From the NCBI GenBank assembly GCA_004151065.3, contig NWUY0304273363.1, positions 1-36,697 on the forward strand: DNA of 36,697 nt, read 5' to 3'. Origin of the DNA: Larix sibirica. Lineage: Eukaryota > Streptophyta > Pinopsida > Pinales > Pinaceae. This document shows, piece by piece, positions 20,700 to 30,012 of this stretch; positions within the stretch are counted from its first letter, which is position 1; every line of letters starts with the position of its first letter. A program made the translations under genes and the position numbers. A model generated the notes under the pieces. It worked only from the letters and a program-made list of their open reading frames with translations, was not told the origin of the DNA and did not search any database.

Positions 20700-21010
20700 A
20701 TTTACCCCAGTTCCCATCATACGGGATAGATTAAGCCCAGTTGCCACCAGATGAGGAGAGGGTGTTCAAGTTGTTACCTTACGAGCATATTGAGAAAGAT
20801 ATGTTATCGCCAGACGACAGAGAAGTCCCACACGTTCCTACCAGATGAGAAAGAAAGAAGTCCGCTATCACAACATATCCGAGAAATAAGGACCCTACGG
20901 GATGGCACTAACGGTACGGTACACAGACAGGTTATCTCACTTACATATATGGAAAACAAGTCCCTACCTCGACTGGATATTTTATTGAGATCCCTACCAT
21001 TAGATGACTA
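20700..21010 (-). repeat. Degenerate ~31-base tandem repeat, minus orientation
   Basis: Read on the minus strand, about eight to ten units of roughly 30-36 bases follow one another. Typical unit starts are TCTGGTAGGAACGTG, TCTGGCGATAACATA, TCGTAAGGTAACAAC, TCTGGTGGCAACTGG and TGATGGGAACTGGGGTAAAT. The consensus, about YVTCTGGTGGGAACnnGGGTAAAT, matches the plus-strand copies 200-400 bases to the left, so the family is present in both orientations. The plus frame 20751-21011 across the array is probably incidental. Confidence 0.55.
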
Positions 21011-21480
21011 AGACAGGCAATCTATAATTAACATAGGCGCATGAATGTCTGTCTGGCAATCGGTAACCTCTTATCAGATTGGCTTTTGGGTGGCAGAAGG
21101 GGGGTCCATGCCGGTCTGTCCGGGGCAAACGTATCCAATTAGGGTTATAATATAGATCGGGGGATTACTGTGGGCTCCTCAGCTATAGCAAGCATAGCAA
21201 ATAGCATGTATAAATGTGTATAATCATTGGCCTTGGCTTTTTTGCTTATTTCGGCTCTCTAGTTACTGAAAGAAAGATAAGTTGCTTTATAGTAGCTATT
21301 AAGTTAAGTAAGGTGGGGGTTATCTCCGTAAGCCCCATATATCTCTAAGGTGGAGGTTCTATCCATCCCATATATATACCTACATTCATTAGTGAAGGAA
21401 GTAGCTTTTAGGTAAGGTAAGATATATCTTCATCTATCTATTAAGCCTGCCTCCCTTCCCTAACTTCCTTTCTATTTAAG
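21010..21480. other. Unassigned stretch
   Basis: No gene is visible. A possible further repeat unit (TCTGGCAATCGGTAACC) sits near 21053. The part 21230-21440 is rich in AAGTAAG, TATATAT and AGGTGGGGGTT words. Confidence 0.35.
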
Positions 21481-21504
21481 GTGCCCCTCCCTTCCTTCAT
21501 ATAC

Positions 21505-21615
21505 GATGAAGTCCCCCCCCTTTGGGGAAGTACGGTTGATGCTAGGCTAGTGTCCCTCCTTCGGGGGAAGGACAAAGATAGTAGTGAGTAAGGCCTTTCC
21601 TTCGGGGGAAGCAGG
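21505..21615. repeat. Cluster of three hairpins, two with TTCG loops
   Basis: Three similar C-rich to G-rich inverted repeats stand about 41 bases apart: CCCCCCCTTTGGGGAAG at about 21513, TCCCTCCTTCGGGGGAAGGA at 21553-21572 and CTTTCCTTCGGGGGAAGC at about 21595-21612. The last two put TTCG in a C-G-closed loop, which would be a very stable UUCG tetraloop in RNA. A minus-strand frame, 21441-21653, spans the cluster and is rich in Arg, Pro and Ser because of it. Confidence 0.6.
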
Positions 21616-22049
21616 TAAGAAAAAACCCTACGAAGGAATAATATTTCTCCCAAAGGTTTCAGAGCCAGGCTTTAAAACAGGAAAGTCTAGCATGCCTGCC
21701 TTAACCAAGCTCCTTCAGATTACCCTAAAAAGGGTGTATTGTAAGTAAGAAAGTAGCAGCTATACGGTTGAAAGATCGGGCCCCCCTCCCATTAAGCTTT
21801 TAGTATCGCTCTCAACGCATCACTTCAAAATTTGTACAGGGATCTCATGACCCATCAATCTACTAGGGACGTTACGTTTCTTCTCAAAAATACGTACGTT
21901 GGTACTTTCCGTCCAAACCAATAGGTTGCCCGTCAAGGATCTTCAACAGTTTCTTTTCCCATTCGTCAGAACTAGATCCCCTTGGTAATGAGTTAAGCTA
22001 ATCCAAAACCCCCTCCATAACCCACCTGTCTATTGACCCAGTAGAATAA

Positions 22050-22430
22050 ACAGATTCACCAGCAAAAGGCATCAGAGTAAAAGCCAGATTCATAGCGATC
22101 CACCAGCAGTATAGTCCCTGGTAACATATCGAGTAGCCAATCCATATCCGGTTTATTAAGATCCCGATCCTATGCCGGTGGATCTATCACCATAGAATGT
22201 GCAAGTTGGAATCCTAGCATACGACCCCGCATACCTTCATGTCCCGTAAGCAGCAGGTTTACCATCAGCATTAAGAGTAGGCACCACAGAGACAGCAGAT
22301 CCAAGCGCGAATAAAGATCCAGTGCTAGAAGCCGATCCGCCAGCAGAGGTAAAGGTTAAAGGAGCAGATCGAGATCTAGTCAGTTGTTTACCTTGATTCA
22401 GTTGATTGAGTTTTATATTCATCTCCCGTT
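22050..22430. repeat. CCAGCA / GATCC-rich degenerate repeat
   Basis: Words such as CACCAGCA, GCAGCAGGTTTACC, CAGCATTAAG, GATCCAAGC and GATCCGCCAGCAGAGG recur without a strict period. The minus frame 22237-22422 (61 codons, Ala/Ser/Gly-rich) is a translation of this repeat. Related words occur at 16.85 kb, at 18.0 kb (as complement) and at 36.55-36.66 kb. Confidence 0.4.
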
Positions 22431-22439
22431 GCTTAGCCT

Positions 22440-22860
22440 TTTTCCAGTTCCGGATCCCATTGAGGTTGATTCCCCGCCATCGATAGGAGTTTCGTGCTTA
22501 CTTTATTGTTTTCTTTATTGCTGCTTGCCCAGCTGATTATATTATTCTATATCTCTGCCTGATATTGATTGATGCCTGATATCTTCTCTCTCCTTATATA
22601 TGATAATTATCCATAGTGGAACTGATGCGCCTGTACTTTAGCCATTGTATTTTATACGGAGGAGGCATAAGTAAGAATAATAACGTAGAGAATCAAATTA
22701 GCTGTGTTCATGGGAAAGGAATAAAATATGTTTATTGTGGAAGCATTAAGTGCACCTGTGTCTCGTTGCAATTGGGAGCATTCTCTCCTGTGTGATTGCG
22801 GGTCTCTCTCAAGCGGTATCGTTCCTCCCTAAGGGGCGTATGTATGTGGGGTCATAATAA
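22440..22860. other. Unassigned stretch
   Basis: No gene, RNA or repeat of note is visible. The sequence is AT-rich to about 22640 and mixed afterwards. Confidence 0.35.
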
Positions 22861-23090
22861 TGGGGCTAACGGTAGCAATAATAGGCTTAGCGGTAGCGAG
22901 AATCACCAAATAATGAGGCAAGCGTTAGCGATCAATCAACCATGAGGTTAGCGATAACCGGGGTACACATGAAGCTTTGGCTTTCATTGCGCAACAAGGA
23001 GGCAAGCGTTAGCGATTAACGGGGTACCATGCAAGCTTTCACTCTCATTCCCCAACCACAGGAGGCAAGGTGGTAGCGATCAATGTCATA
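22860..23090 (+). repeat. Degenerate tandem repeat, GAGGCAAGCGTTAGCGA family
   Basis: Unit starts are visible at about 22862 (GGGGCTAACGGTAGCAAT), 22884 (GGCTTAGCGGTAGCGAG), 22915 (GAGGCAAGCGTTAGCGATC), 22944 (GAGGTTAGCGATAACC), 22999 (GAGGCAAGCGTTAGCGATT) and 23062 (GAGGCAAGGTGGTAGCGATC). The longer units carry GGGGTAC, a GAAGCTTTGG or CAAGCTTTCA word and a TCATT(G/C)C word. Unit length varies from about 22 to 63 bases. No protein is encoded. Confidence 0.65.
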
Positions 23091-23620
23091 AATCAAGCAG
23101 TGTGCGGGCCCAATTGCAACAATGAATGATTTGTCCGTCTGTTGACCCGCCTAACCTCACAATAAATATGCTTTTTTGTAGTCCGTCCTTGACCGCTTCA
23201 CCCCCAACACAATGTGAGCCTATGGGTATTGGTTCTTGAAAGCGTAATGTGTGTGGGCTGGAGTATAGGGAACCGAAAGCGGTAGAATTGTTTCCAGAAG
23301 GCCAAATGGAGTATTGGGCAAAGTTAGTTAAAGGTTCTTGCTCTGCTAAGGAATAACGTAAAGGGAAGATAGGTAAAGGCTTAATGAGTATGGGTAACAG
23401 AAATATGGGGTGGGAACATAAAGCCTAATAACGTAATGTAGAATGGTTTCCTAATAGCCTAAAGTATGCGTATCGAAGCCTGTATCTTACTGCCATATCT
23501 GTCTAACGTCCGAGATATAGAGTAGTGTAGGTCAAACGAAGTCGGGCAAACCCCCACCAGCTACAAGGGGGGTTGCGTAGCCTGTAGTTTTCCCGTCTCG
23601 AGCTTTTTTATTCCATCCAT
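23090..23620. other. Unassigned stretch
   Basis: No gene, tRNA or rRNA is recognised. Several AACGTAA words recur (about 23355, 23435), and AGCGTAATG occurs at 23241, but no ordered array is seen. Confidence 0.35.
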
Positions 23621-23629
23621 GTTTCCTGT

Positions 23630-24480
23630 AGTCGTTTGAGGTGTAGTGAAATTCCTTTTCTTTTGTCCATCCCGTTCCGCCGATCCATCTTGCCCGGTTA
23701 TTCTGTGCTCCGCTTTATCCGGGTCAACCTGTTACAGTGCTGTCCTGAGCGGCGCCGCTTCCTGCTGTCGGTGGAAAAATGGGAGGGCAGAATAAAAGGA
23801 CTTAGTGTTACAAATATTTTACTGTCTAACATCTTCTTTTTGTAAATGATATCTTGTTGTTTTGCCGTGGATCGGTAAGAGAGATGGCAACCATGAATAA
23901 ACTTATCGAGATTTTATGCAATGCCACGGGCATGGAAATAAATATGCCAAAGTCCTTATTGCTGACCTATAGTCTTGAAGAAGAGGAGGAAAGACATATT
24001 GATTTTGCAGCTTTTTCCTATGAAGCATGGGGTTTTTGACGACGGAGTTCAATATCTTGGATTTATGTTTAAACCTAACAACTACAGATACAAGGATTGT
24101 ACTTGGTTACTAAATAAGATTGAAGCAAGAATCTTCATTTGGTATCACAGGTGGTTGTCGAGGGGAGGTATACTAGTGTTAGTTCAATCTGTTTTGTAGA
24201 GTATCCCTTTTTACTGGATTTTCATAATTGTTTGGAAGGCAATGTTGATAGCAGCCCCTTTAGTAGTAAGATGGATAGCTTGGGCAGTAGGTAATGGAGG
24301 CAATTTTAGAATTGGAGAGGATCCCTAGATCGGGAGCAATGGAAACTACTTAATGTCTATCCTTCTCTTATAGAAGCTGCACTCCCTGGAAATCCATAAG
24401 CTACAGGATGTTGCCTGCTTTAGTCTTGGGTGAACACAGGAGTGGCAATCTGCAACACAGCTTGGTCTAGAAGGATATTT
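23630..24480 (+). pseudogene. LINE-type (non-LTR) reverse transcriptase C-terminal remnant
   Basis: Across three frames the sequence gives LLFVNDILLFCRGSVREM (23836-23887), then TMNKLIEILCNATGMEIN and MPKSLL, then VQYLGFMFKPNNY, LLNKIEARIFIWYHRWLSRG, GILVLVQSVL and SIPFYW (to about 24220), and IAWAVGNGGNFRIGEDP followed by a stop and IGSNG. These are the F-x-D-D box, the thumb with Y-L-G, and the W-x-x-x-x-L-S-x-G-G-R segment of plant L1-type elements. The active-site box reads F-V-N-D, so one catalytic Asp is Asn. The finger and palm part upstream is missing, so this is a 5'-truncated fragment. A stop stands where W is expected after G-E-D-P. Confidence 0.85.
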
Positions 24481-25260
24481 GGCTCCTTAATTTTTTACTT
24501 TATTACTCAGCAGCTAAACACAGTGCCATTAGACTCACATATAAGGAGGACGAACTCAAATAGACTAATAACCCTACAACTGGTATTCTAACTACTAAAA
24601 CAGAATAAAAAGGCTAAAATGGAGGAATATGATAGAAGATACAAAGTGTGGTGGTGTAATATTTAAGCTTCCGTACTTATTTACTACTTTAAGCTAAGAG
24701 TCCCTTGCCCGCATTTGTTGAAGGTAGCCTAGTAGCCAAATATAGATTTATAACCAAATGGCTTTCGTGGGACGCGTTAGCACCTGAGGCAGTTAGCTAT
24801 TGGCGATCCTCAAAACCCGTCAACACTATAACTCCTATTTTTACATTCACTAACAGTCAGCAGTTTTTATAACCCATCGCTAGTTTTGGAAGGCCCAGTT
24901 ACTTTTTTTAGTGGAAGGACGTTAGAGTTGTAGGGACGTGTTTTTATAATTGAAACAAAATCATGCGAAGAGACCAAAAATCACAAGCTTTATATTGATG
25001 TTATACTGAACACCATGTAGGAAATATCATTGCACCCCTTGCACAATATTGTATATTTCCAGTATTAACATATTTTTCTTTGAGTACTATCCAATTATTA
25101 ACACAAATTTTCCTGCATTAGACTATTCACAATGTTCATTCGGAAACTTTAACACAATAAGGACAGTAACCAAGCTTTCTTCCTTTAAATTAAACATCTA
25201 TGATTTAAAGGATTTACCTTAGAGTTGCAGAGAGAATTTCCTATATAACTCCAAAAGGCT
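24480..25260. other. Unassigned AT-rich stretch
   Basis: No open frame of note. It could be the 3' flank of the LINE remnant, but no poly-A tail or target duplication is visible. Confidence 0.35.
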
Positions 25261-25700
25261 TGCTTTACATTAGGAGAGCAAGGAGTGCTCATATCCGCAA
25301 ATTTCTCCGCAGAGGGAGGATCCTCTTTTAGTTTTAGTGAGTCTGCTCGTGGGACGATCTTAAGGAAGTTTTTTTTATCTATGAGTATCGCTTAATAGCT
25401 CTCCCTCCTCTGTAGTCGTCCTCTGCTTAGAATCGTTGGCTTAGAGGTTAGGACTTAGAGGTTACTCTTAGGCCTTTGCTGCTTAAAGAGGTCTCCCCTA
25501 TATAACTTATAAGTATACCCTTAGAGGTCAGGTCTCCCCTCCCTGCTTAGAGGTTACACATCCCATAATCTAATTTACCAGCAATAAGTTGAAACCAATT
25601 ATGCTGAGAATAGTTGGCTTAGAGGTCTCCCATATATATAGCTTATAGGTTTCCACAAGTTATGAATCCCCTCTGAAAGTTCCCGTTGAAGTTCCCGAAT
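25260..25700. repeat. Imperfect repeats built on GGCTTAGAGGTT
   Basis: CTTAGAGGT words recur at about 25440, 25456, 25521, 25550 and 25618, several followed by TCTCCC and by TATATA-CTTATA words (25500-25515 and 25630-25650). A longer pair starts at about 25428 and 25607 (AGAATCGTTGGCTTAGAGG and AGAATAGTTGGCTTAGAGG). No ORF of note lies within the repeats themselves. Confidence 0.55.
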
Positions 25701-25735
25701 CTCCTCTGAAAGTCCCCGTTGACGGCGCTCAATGC
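25670..25735. repeat. 33-base tandem duplication
   Basis: CCTCTGAAAGTTCCCGTTGA at 25670 is repeated at 25703 as CCTCTGAAAGTCCCCGTTGA, with a looser third copy from about 25740. It generates the Arg/Glu/Leu heptad-like stretch in the minus frame 25599-25925 and probably explains why that frame looks like a coiled coil. Confidence 0.65.
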
Positions 25736-25739
25736 AATT

Positions 25740-26235
25740 CCCTTCTAAAAGTCTGCGCAAAAGCTCAACTGACTCCAGCCAGAGATTGTCTGAGCGAGCG
25801 AGCCGAGCTTGGGTAGGCACTGAATTGGTATTTACTTTATGCTTACTAGCATTGATTGGAGGATCGGATCGGATGGGCTTCACATACAGAGAGCATCCGG
25901 TGGGTTTACCGGCTTCGGACAGCATTCACCTGCTTCCAGAACACTTGCTTTATTATGCGGGGGACTTAATAGTTACCGCTACACCCCTTACCTACTATCC
26001 TACCCATCATATGACCTAGACCTGGTAGTCCTACCTAGACCACTTAATTATTTTATTGCGTTCGGGACTGACTGCTACTTACCCTTCTCTTATGAGCACC
26101 GAATGTATGGGAGGGATGGAAAGACTTCAACATTGAGTAGAGCTGGACGGGCTTCAGACCTAGTAAATGCCTTTTATCACACACACTCGCTTAATGAATG
26201 CTTTGTTGGTACGGCACTCTTTAACCCTTGACTCT
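25740..26235 (+). other. Overlapping orphan ORFs, 95 and 130 codons
   Basis: Two plus-strand frames overlap, 25732-26019 and 25839-26231, and a minus-strand frame, 25599-25925, covers the left part. None resembles a known protein. The 130-codon frame has no membrane span and is rich in Tyr, Leu and Ser. With three competing frames there is no way to prefer one from sequence alone. Confidence 0.2.
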
Positions 26236-26429
26236 TGTGTTACCTTTACTTAACTGTTTATACACCTTCAGAGTTAGACCATGTTAGCCCTAGACCACTT
26301 ATTTCTTTTATCTTAGCGAGGTACAACTAGAGACCCCCCAGCCTGGGAGGGATTACATGGCATGATACAGACTTATTACCCTTATATATTACTTCTTTTT
26401 TTACTTTTTACCTGCCCACTTAGAGACCT

Positions 26430-26720
26430 AGACTATACTGCTTGGATGAAAAAAAGGATGCCATGGAAGAGGCCCAAGCTCAAGGAAGAGCTGAGCAGGC
26501 CCTGAAACAAGATGCTATCTCCAATAGATGGTGGCTGAACAGAATGAAAGAGATTCGTTGGAATGCTTATATGCCCAAGGGTAGGATTAGTGAAGAAGGA
26601 AACACAGAGGTGCAACTGAAAGAGTTGGAACGGTTGCGACGATGCGAAGAAATCTTTGGTCAATGGTTGAGGAAGAAAGGATTGCTAAAAGGAGGGAGCC
26701 CTAAGAACAGAGTGGGATAA
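26430..26720 (+). pseudogene. Charged ORF fragment, possibly LINE linker region
   Basis: The 92-codon frame is rich in Glu, Lys, Arg and Gln and likely helical (DEKKDAMEEAQAQ, LKELERLRRCEEIFG). Its end, RRCEEIFGQWLRKKGLLKGG, resembles the (E-E)-x-x-W-x-Q-K-S-R-x-x-W-L-K-x-G-D segment that lies between endonuclease and reverse transcriptase in plant LINEs. The key Trp and Asp are not both in place, so the match is suggestive only. Alternatives are a Gag-type coiled coil or an unrelated ORF. Downstream, 26730-26890 is open with few stops and equally acidic. Confidence 0.35.
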
Positions 26721-26899
26721 GATGCGATGTTCAAGGAAGTGGAAAAAATGAGTCAAGGAGCAGTGATAAGTGGTGAAATTGTTAAGTCAGATGAATAATA
26801 GATGGTACCCAAGGAGGAAGACTTCCAGAAGGATTCCACTCATCCAGTCATGGAAGACGACACCACGGGGGCTAGGATGATGCGTTAGGTGGCGTATGG

Positions 26900-27175
26900 T
26901 TGTTGTTTGACCAAACGGAGGAGCAACTGATCAACATGGCGCCACTTGAGGACAAAGGAGCTGATCCACCCCATACACCACCCCTAGTGCTTTTTGAAAA
27001 TATAGAGGTCAATCTTAATTTATCTCTTGATTCAGAAACTATACCAGCTTCTGTTAATAGTTTTGAAAATAGTAGTGGCATACACGAGAGTGCAGGTCAG
27101 AACACAGGTGGAGGAGGGAATAACACGATAAGTTCGAGTTATACTTTCAATAGTGGAGCAGGTCAGATTGAATAA
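26900..27175 (+). other. Open frame of unknown origin, 91 codons
   Basis: The encoded sequence has a hydrophilic start and a Ser/Gly/Asn-rich end (QNTGGGGNNTISSSYTFNSG). It has no recognisable domain. It follows the charged frame 26430-26720 on the same strand and stops where the minus-strand gypsy fragment begins, so it may be part of the same broken insertion. Confidence 0.25.
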
Positions 27176-27640
27176 CTATAACCCCTGGGTTTTATTCTAG
27201 TACCCATCCAAGTCAGTGAAATGGCTGGCGCGACTGACAGTATGGTGATGCACCTTCCATAGATCTCGCGGGGAAGGGCTATAGTGATGCAGATAAACAT
27301 TGGTTCCTTTGTGAGTCCATCTGGAAGGATAAGAGGGTGGCTCCCTGGCAGTAAAGGAATGCTATGATCGTGCTCACCTCTAGAAGGATTTAGACCTCGC
27401 GGGGTTTCAAATACCTGCAGGTGTTTAGCCGAAATTGTTTGCATTTCTGGATGGATTTCCTGTGTAGCTTCATCCACTACTTTAATTGCATTCAAATGGG
27501 AAATAATTACATGGTAACCTTTCTTCAAGAGTTTTTCCATGTGATGGAAGCTTATGATTTCAGTAGACCCGGCATGGAGGCCCTTAAGAGTATGTGTCAA
27601 AGAGTCCTGAGTGAAACTCATTTATAGCTCCTTGAAATCC
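27163..27640 (-). pseudogene. Gypsy fragment: protease-RT spacer and RT start
   Basis: The 152-codon minus frame reads GLHAGSTEIISFHHMEKLLK, then ATQEIHPEMQTISAKHLQVF and ETPRGLNPSRGEHDHSIPLL followed by PGSHP. The H-D-H-x-I-x-L-x-P-G-x-x-P motif at about 27330-27370, after an F-x-x-P-x-G-L-x-P-x-R block, marks the entry into reverse transcriptase in Ty3/gypsy chromovirus-like elements. After it the expected P-Y-R-Y block is lost by frameshift and the fragment fades by about 27180. It comes from a different gypsy family than the element at 9.3-12.4 kb, whose spacer has another sequence. Confidence 0.75.
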
Positions 27641-27659
27641 ATCCATAGTGATCGGCCCC

Positions 27660-28540
27660 CCTTTTTATATATAAGAATTGCTGAGAAGTGGACCGAACAT
27701 AAACTATTCCTGATTCTGGGAAACTGGTAACCCATTATTAGTACATGGAATAGCAACTTGCATATCTATAGAATTCGATATAACCCAGTGGACTCCATAG
27801 AATGATTCCCTCTCGGCGGAGCCACTCGACCGACGGGAGGAGGATACAAGCGGGGTTACGTTAAGTATATCGCCCCCAAAAGAGAGGAGCGTTAAGCCCT
27901 TCTCCTCTTTGTGGGTGTTATCTTCCCGCTACCCAAGGAGCATGATACGCTTCGCTATTCCCTGCGGGGCACATCTTAATCTATATCAAAATATTCTAAT
28001 TGCTAAAACCTAAGGTGTGAAACAAAAGGCACAACTAGGCCATCTAAAAAAAGAAAGTCTCCAACAGTGGAACAATTAGTTAGTATATAATAGCTTTTAT
28101 TGGACATGGCTAATTACAAACTCAGAGCCATTGAGATAAAGGTGAAAAACTTGAAAAATGAAAAAGACACTTACCAAAGAGGGATTGGTGGACACTGATT
28201 CTCTAATATAGTTGAGAAATCTATATTACGTCTGCCTTTGGGATCATACCCAAGCACTTTGGAGGGTGCAGGAACAAGAGTGATGGAAGAAGGAAGTCGA
28301 GGATAGAAGGCAGAAGGTGTTTCAAAAAGAAAAAGAAAAAGAAAAGTAAATTGGATCTGTTCCCGTCGGAAATGGGGACAATCTCTGTTACTAAGACGGG
28401 GCTGGAATTGGGCATATGAATGGCGGGATGATGGGGCTTGAACTCTATGGCTTCAGGCAGTCCAGCTTGAACTCCCTGGAACTACTGCAACTACTGCAAA
28501 GGCAAGAGTTGAAAGAAAGGCTATCACCACCATAAGGAGG
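27660..28540. other. Unassigned stretch with one hairpin
   Basis: An imperfect stem-loop at 27873-27915 pairs CCCCCAAAAGAGAGGAG with CTTCTCCTCTTTGTGGG around a nine-base loop, with a two-base bulge. An A/G-rich simple stretch built on AAAAAGAAAAAG lies at 28323-28350. I see no gene. Confidence 0.45.
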
Positions 28541-29550
28541 CTTAAGGTAAGATATTGGACTAAGTATTTACCTTAGGGCTAGTAATAAAGACTAAGGCTA
28601 ATAAATACCTTAGGGCAAGACCTTAAGACCAGGGACTGAAGCTAGCCCCCATCATACCGTAAGGCAAGTGTCTGTAAAGGCTTTATCACTCGGCCTTAGG
28701 GCTCTAAAGACTAACTCACTATAGTTGTTGTTATTGCTGTAGTTAAACTCTAGTTCTAAGAAGAAGCTATAGGTTCCGTCTCCATTCTTTTCTGTATAAA
28801 CTAAGTCCCCTTTGACTTTATCCCTGAGCTCCAGCGAAGAATCTTATGGTTGCTCTATCTATAAGCTCTAGTCAGAGAAGCTCTAGTAATAGCCCGGTTT
28901 TCATAGCCATGAAGTCTTAGCAATAAGTGACTAGCCATACACACTTGCTTTAGTACTTGCCTGAAAGAAAGATCTTAAGAGGTACTTCTAAGAGCTCTAG
29001 TGAAGAAGCTTCTTCTTGGTAACGTTGTTTGTGTCCATGTAGTGTAGCTGTTTCCGTAGTAGAGTAAGTGCCTCTCTCTCTGTTGAGTATAAGTGTAGTT
29101 CTTTATCTTTTTGTGCTATAGCTCCTCGGATAAATCTGGTTCTAAACTAGCTGATAAACATGCATTGAAAATACTGAACTTAGCTGTTTCTACGTTGTTT
29201 TAAATATGAGACTCGCATATATACGTTTCACTTTTCCATTGTAATTTGTAATCCTGAATATGCAATAAAGACTAGGGCTTATATAATAGAGCTTGTAGCA
29301 GAGCTTGTAAAGAAGGCTAGTATGAACTCTTAAGTGTGCACATGTACTTTACTTATTATAGGTGTAAAGTGTAGTACTTACTGTATGGTGAACTCTACTC
29401 TAAAGGCTTTCACTCTCTTCTACTAAGCTTAAGTATAGTGGGCATGGGCTTTACTCTAGGCTGCTCTTAAGGCTCTTCTCTTCTTATTACCATGGACAAC
29501 AAATAAGGCATTGGACTAAATAAAAGAAAGAGAGACCTTACAGTTTCCCA
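28540..29550. repeat. ORF-poor stretch rich in CTTAAG / CTAAGG words
   Basis: Recurrent words include CCTTAGGGC (about 28570, 28608, 28693), AAAGACTAAGGCTAA and AGCTCTAGT (about 28864, 28880, 28990). A perfect 14-base palindrome, GAAGAAGCTTCTTC, lies at about 28994-29007. No ORF of 60 codons is present on either strand. Confidence 0.45.
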
Positions 29551-29554
29551 GTTT

Positions 29555-30000
29555 TCATGTCTGAGCTAGTAAGTTCAATAGGCTTTCACTCGATTCGCCA
29601 TTTTTGTTGAATAACACATTCTTAAATAGGCCCTTTCTAAAGTTGTTTCTATCTGATAACCTGCCCTTGCACCCGGGCCAACTTATTCCATAGCCGCGAT
29701 AGAAAGGAGAAGAATAAGAAGTGGTTACCCCTCGTTTCAACCTGAAGACAGACAATAGAATCCCTGGTTTGGCCCAGGCAAGAAGTTTCGTTGGAAAAGT
29801 TCATTTTATTATTATGAAGAATGGCCTTTCATGAAGTTTCTCTCTGACAGGCAGGGTGGAATCAATTGCCTTGCACGATTCCCTTGTGAGCCCGGATTCC
29901 CATAGCATGATTCTACTAGTAGGTTAGCCCGAGTCCCATAGAGCACGAGTCCGAGAGCCCCCCCTTTTGTTGATATCCCGATTCCCATACAATACACATA
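29555..30000 (-). other. Two small orphan frames over a degenerate repeat
   Basis: Minus frames 29555-29755 (66 codons) and 29812-29997 (61 codons) match nothing I know. The second overlies three imperfect copies of an AGCCCGGATTCCCATAG-like word at about 29886, 29925 and 29972, so it may be no more than repeat translation. Confidence 0.25.
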
Positions 30001-30012
30001 GAGGAGGCCTAA

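Noticed and set aside
20900-20935. ACTAACGGTACGGTAC and, at 21530, AGTACGGTTGATG as possible group II intron domain V fragments
   Set aside because: The paired GAGCCGT half, the GAAA-type loop and the AGC triad context are absent.
24120-24215. Possible mitochondrial maturase (matR) instead of LINE RT
   Set aside because: The IEARIFIWYHRWLSRG and GNGGNFRIGEDP segments are specific to plant LINE ORF2, and no maturase X domain follows.
26433-26663. Minus frame opposite the charged 26430-26720 frame
   Set aside because: It is the antisense shadow of the Glu/Lys-rich frame; its Phe/Leu-rich composition is what such complementarity produces.
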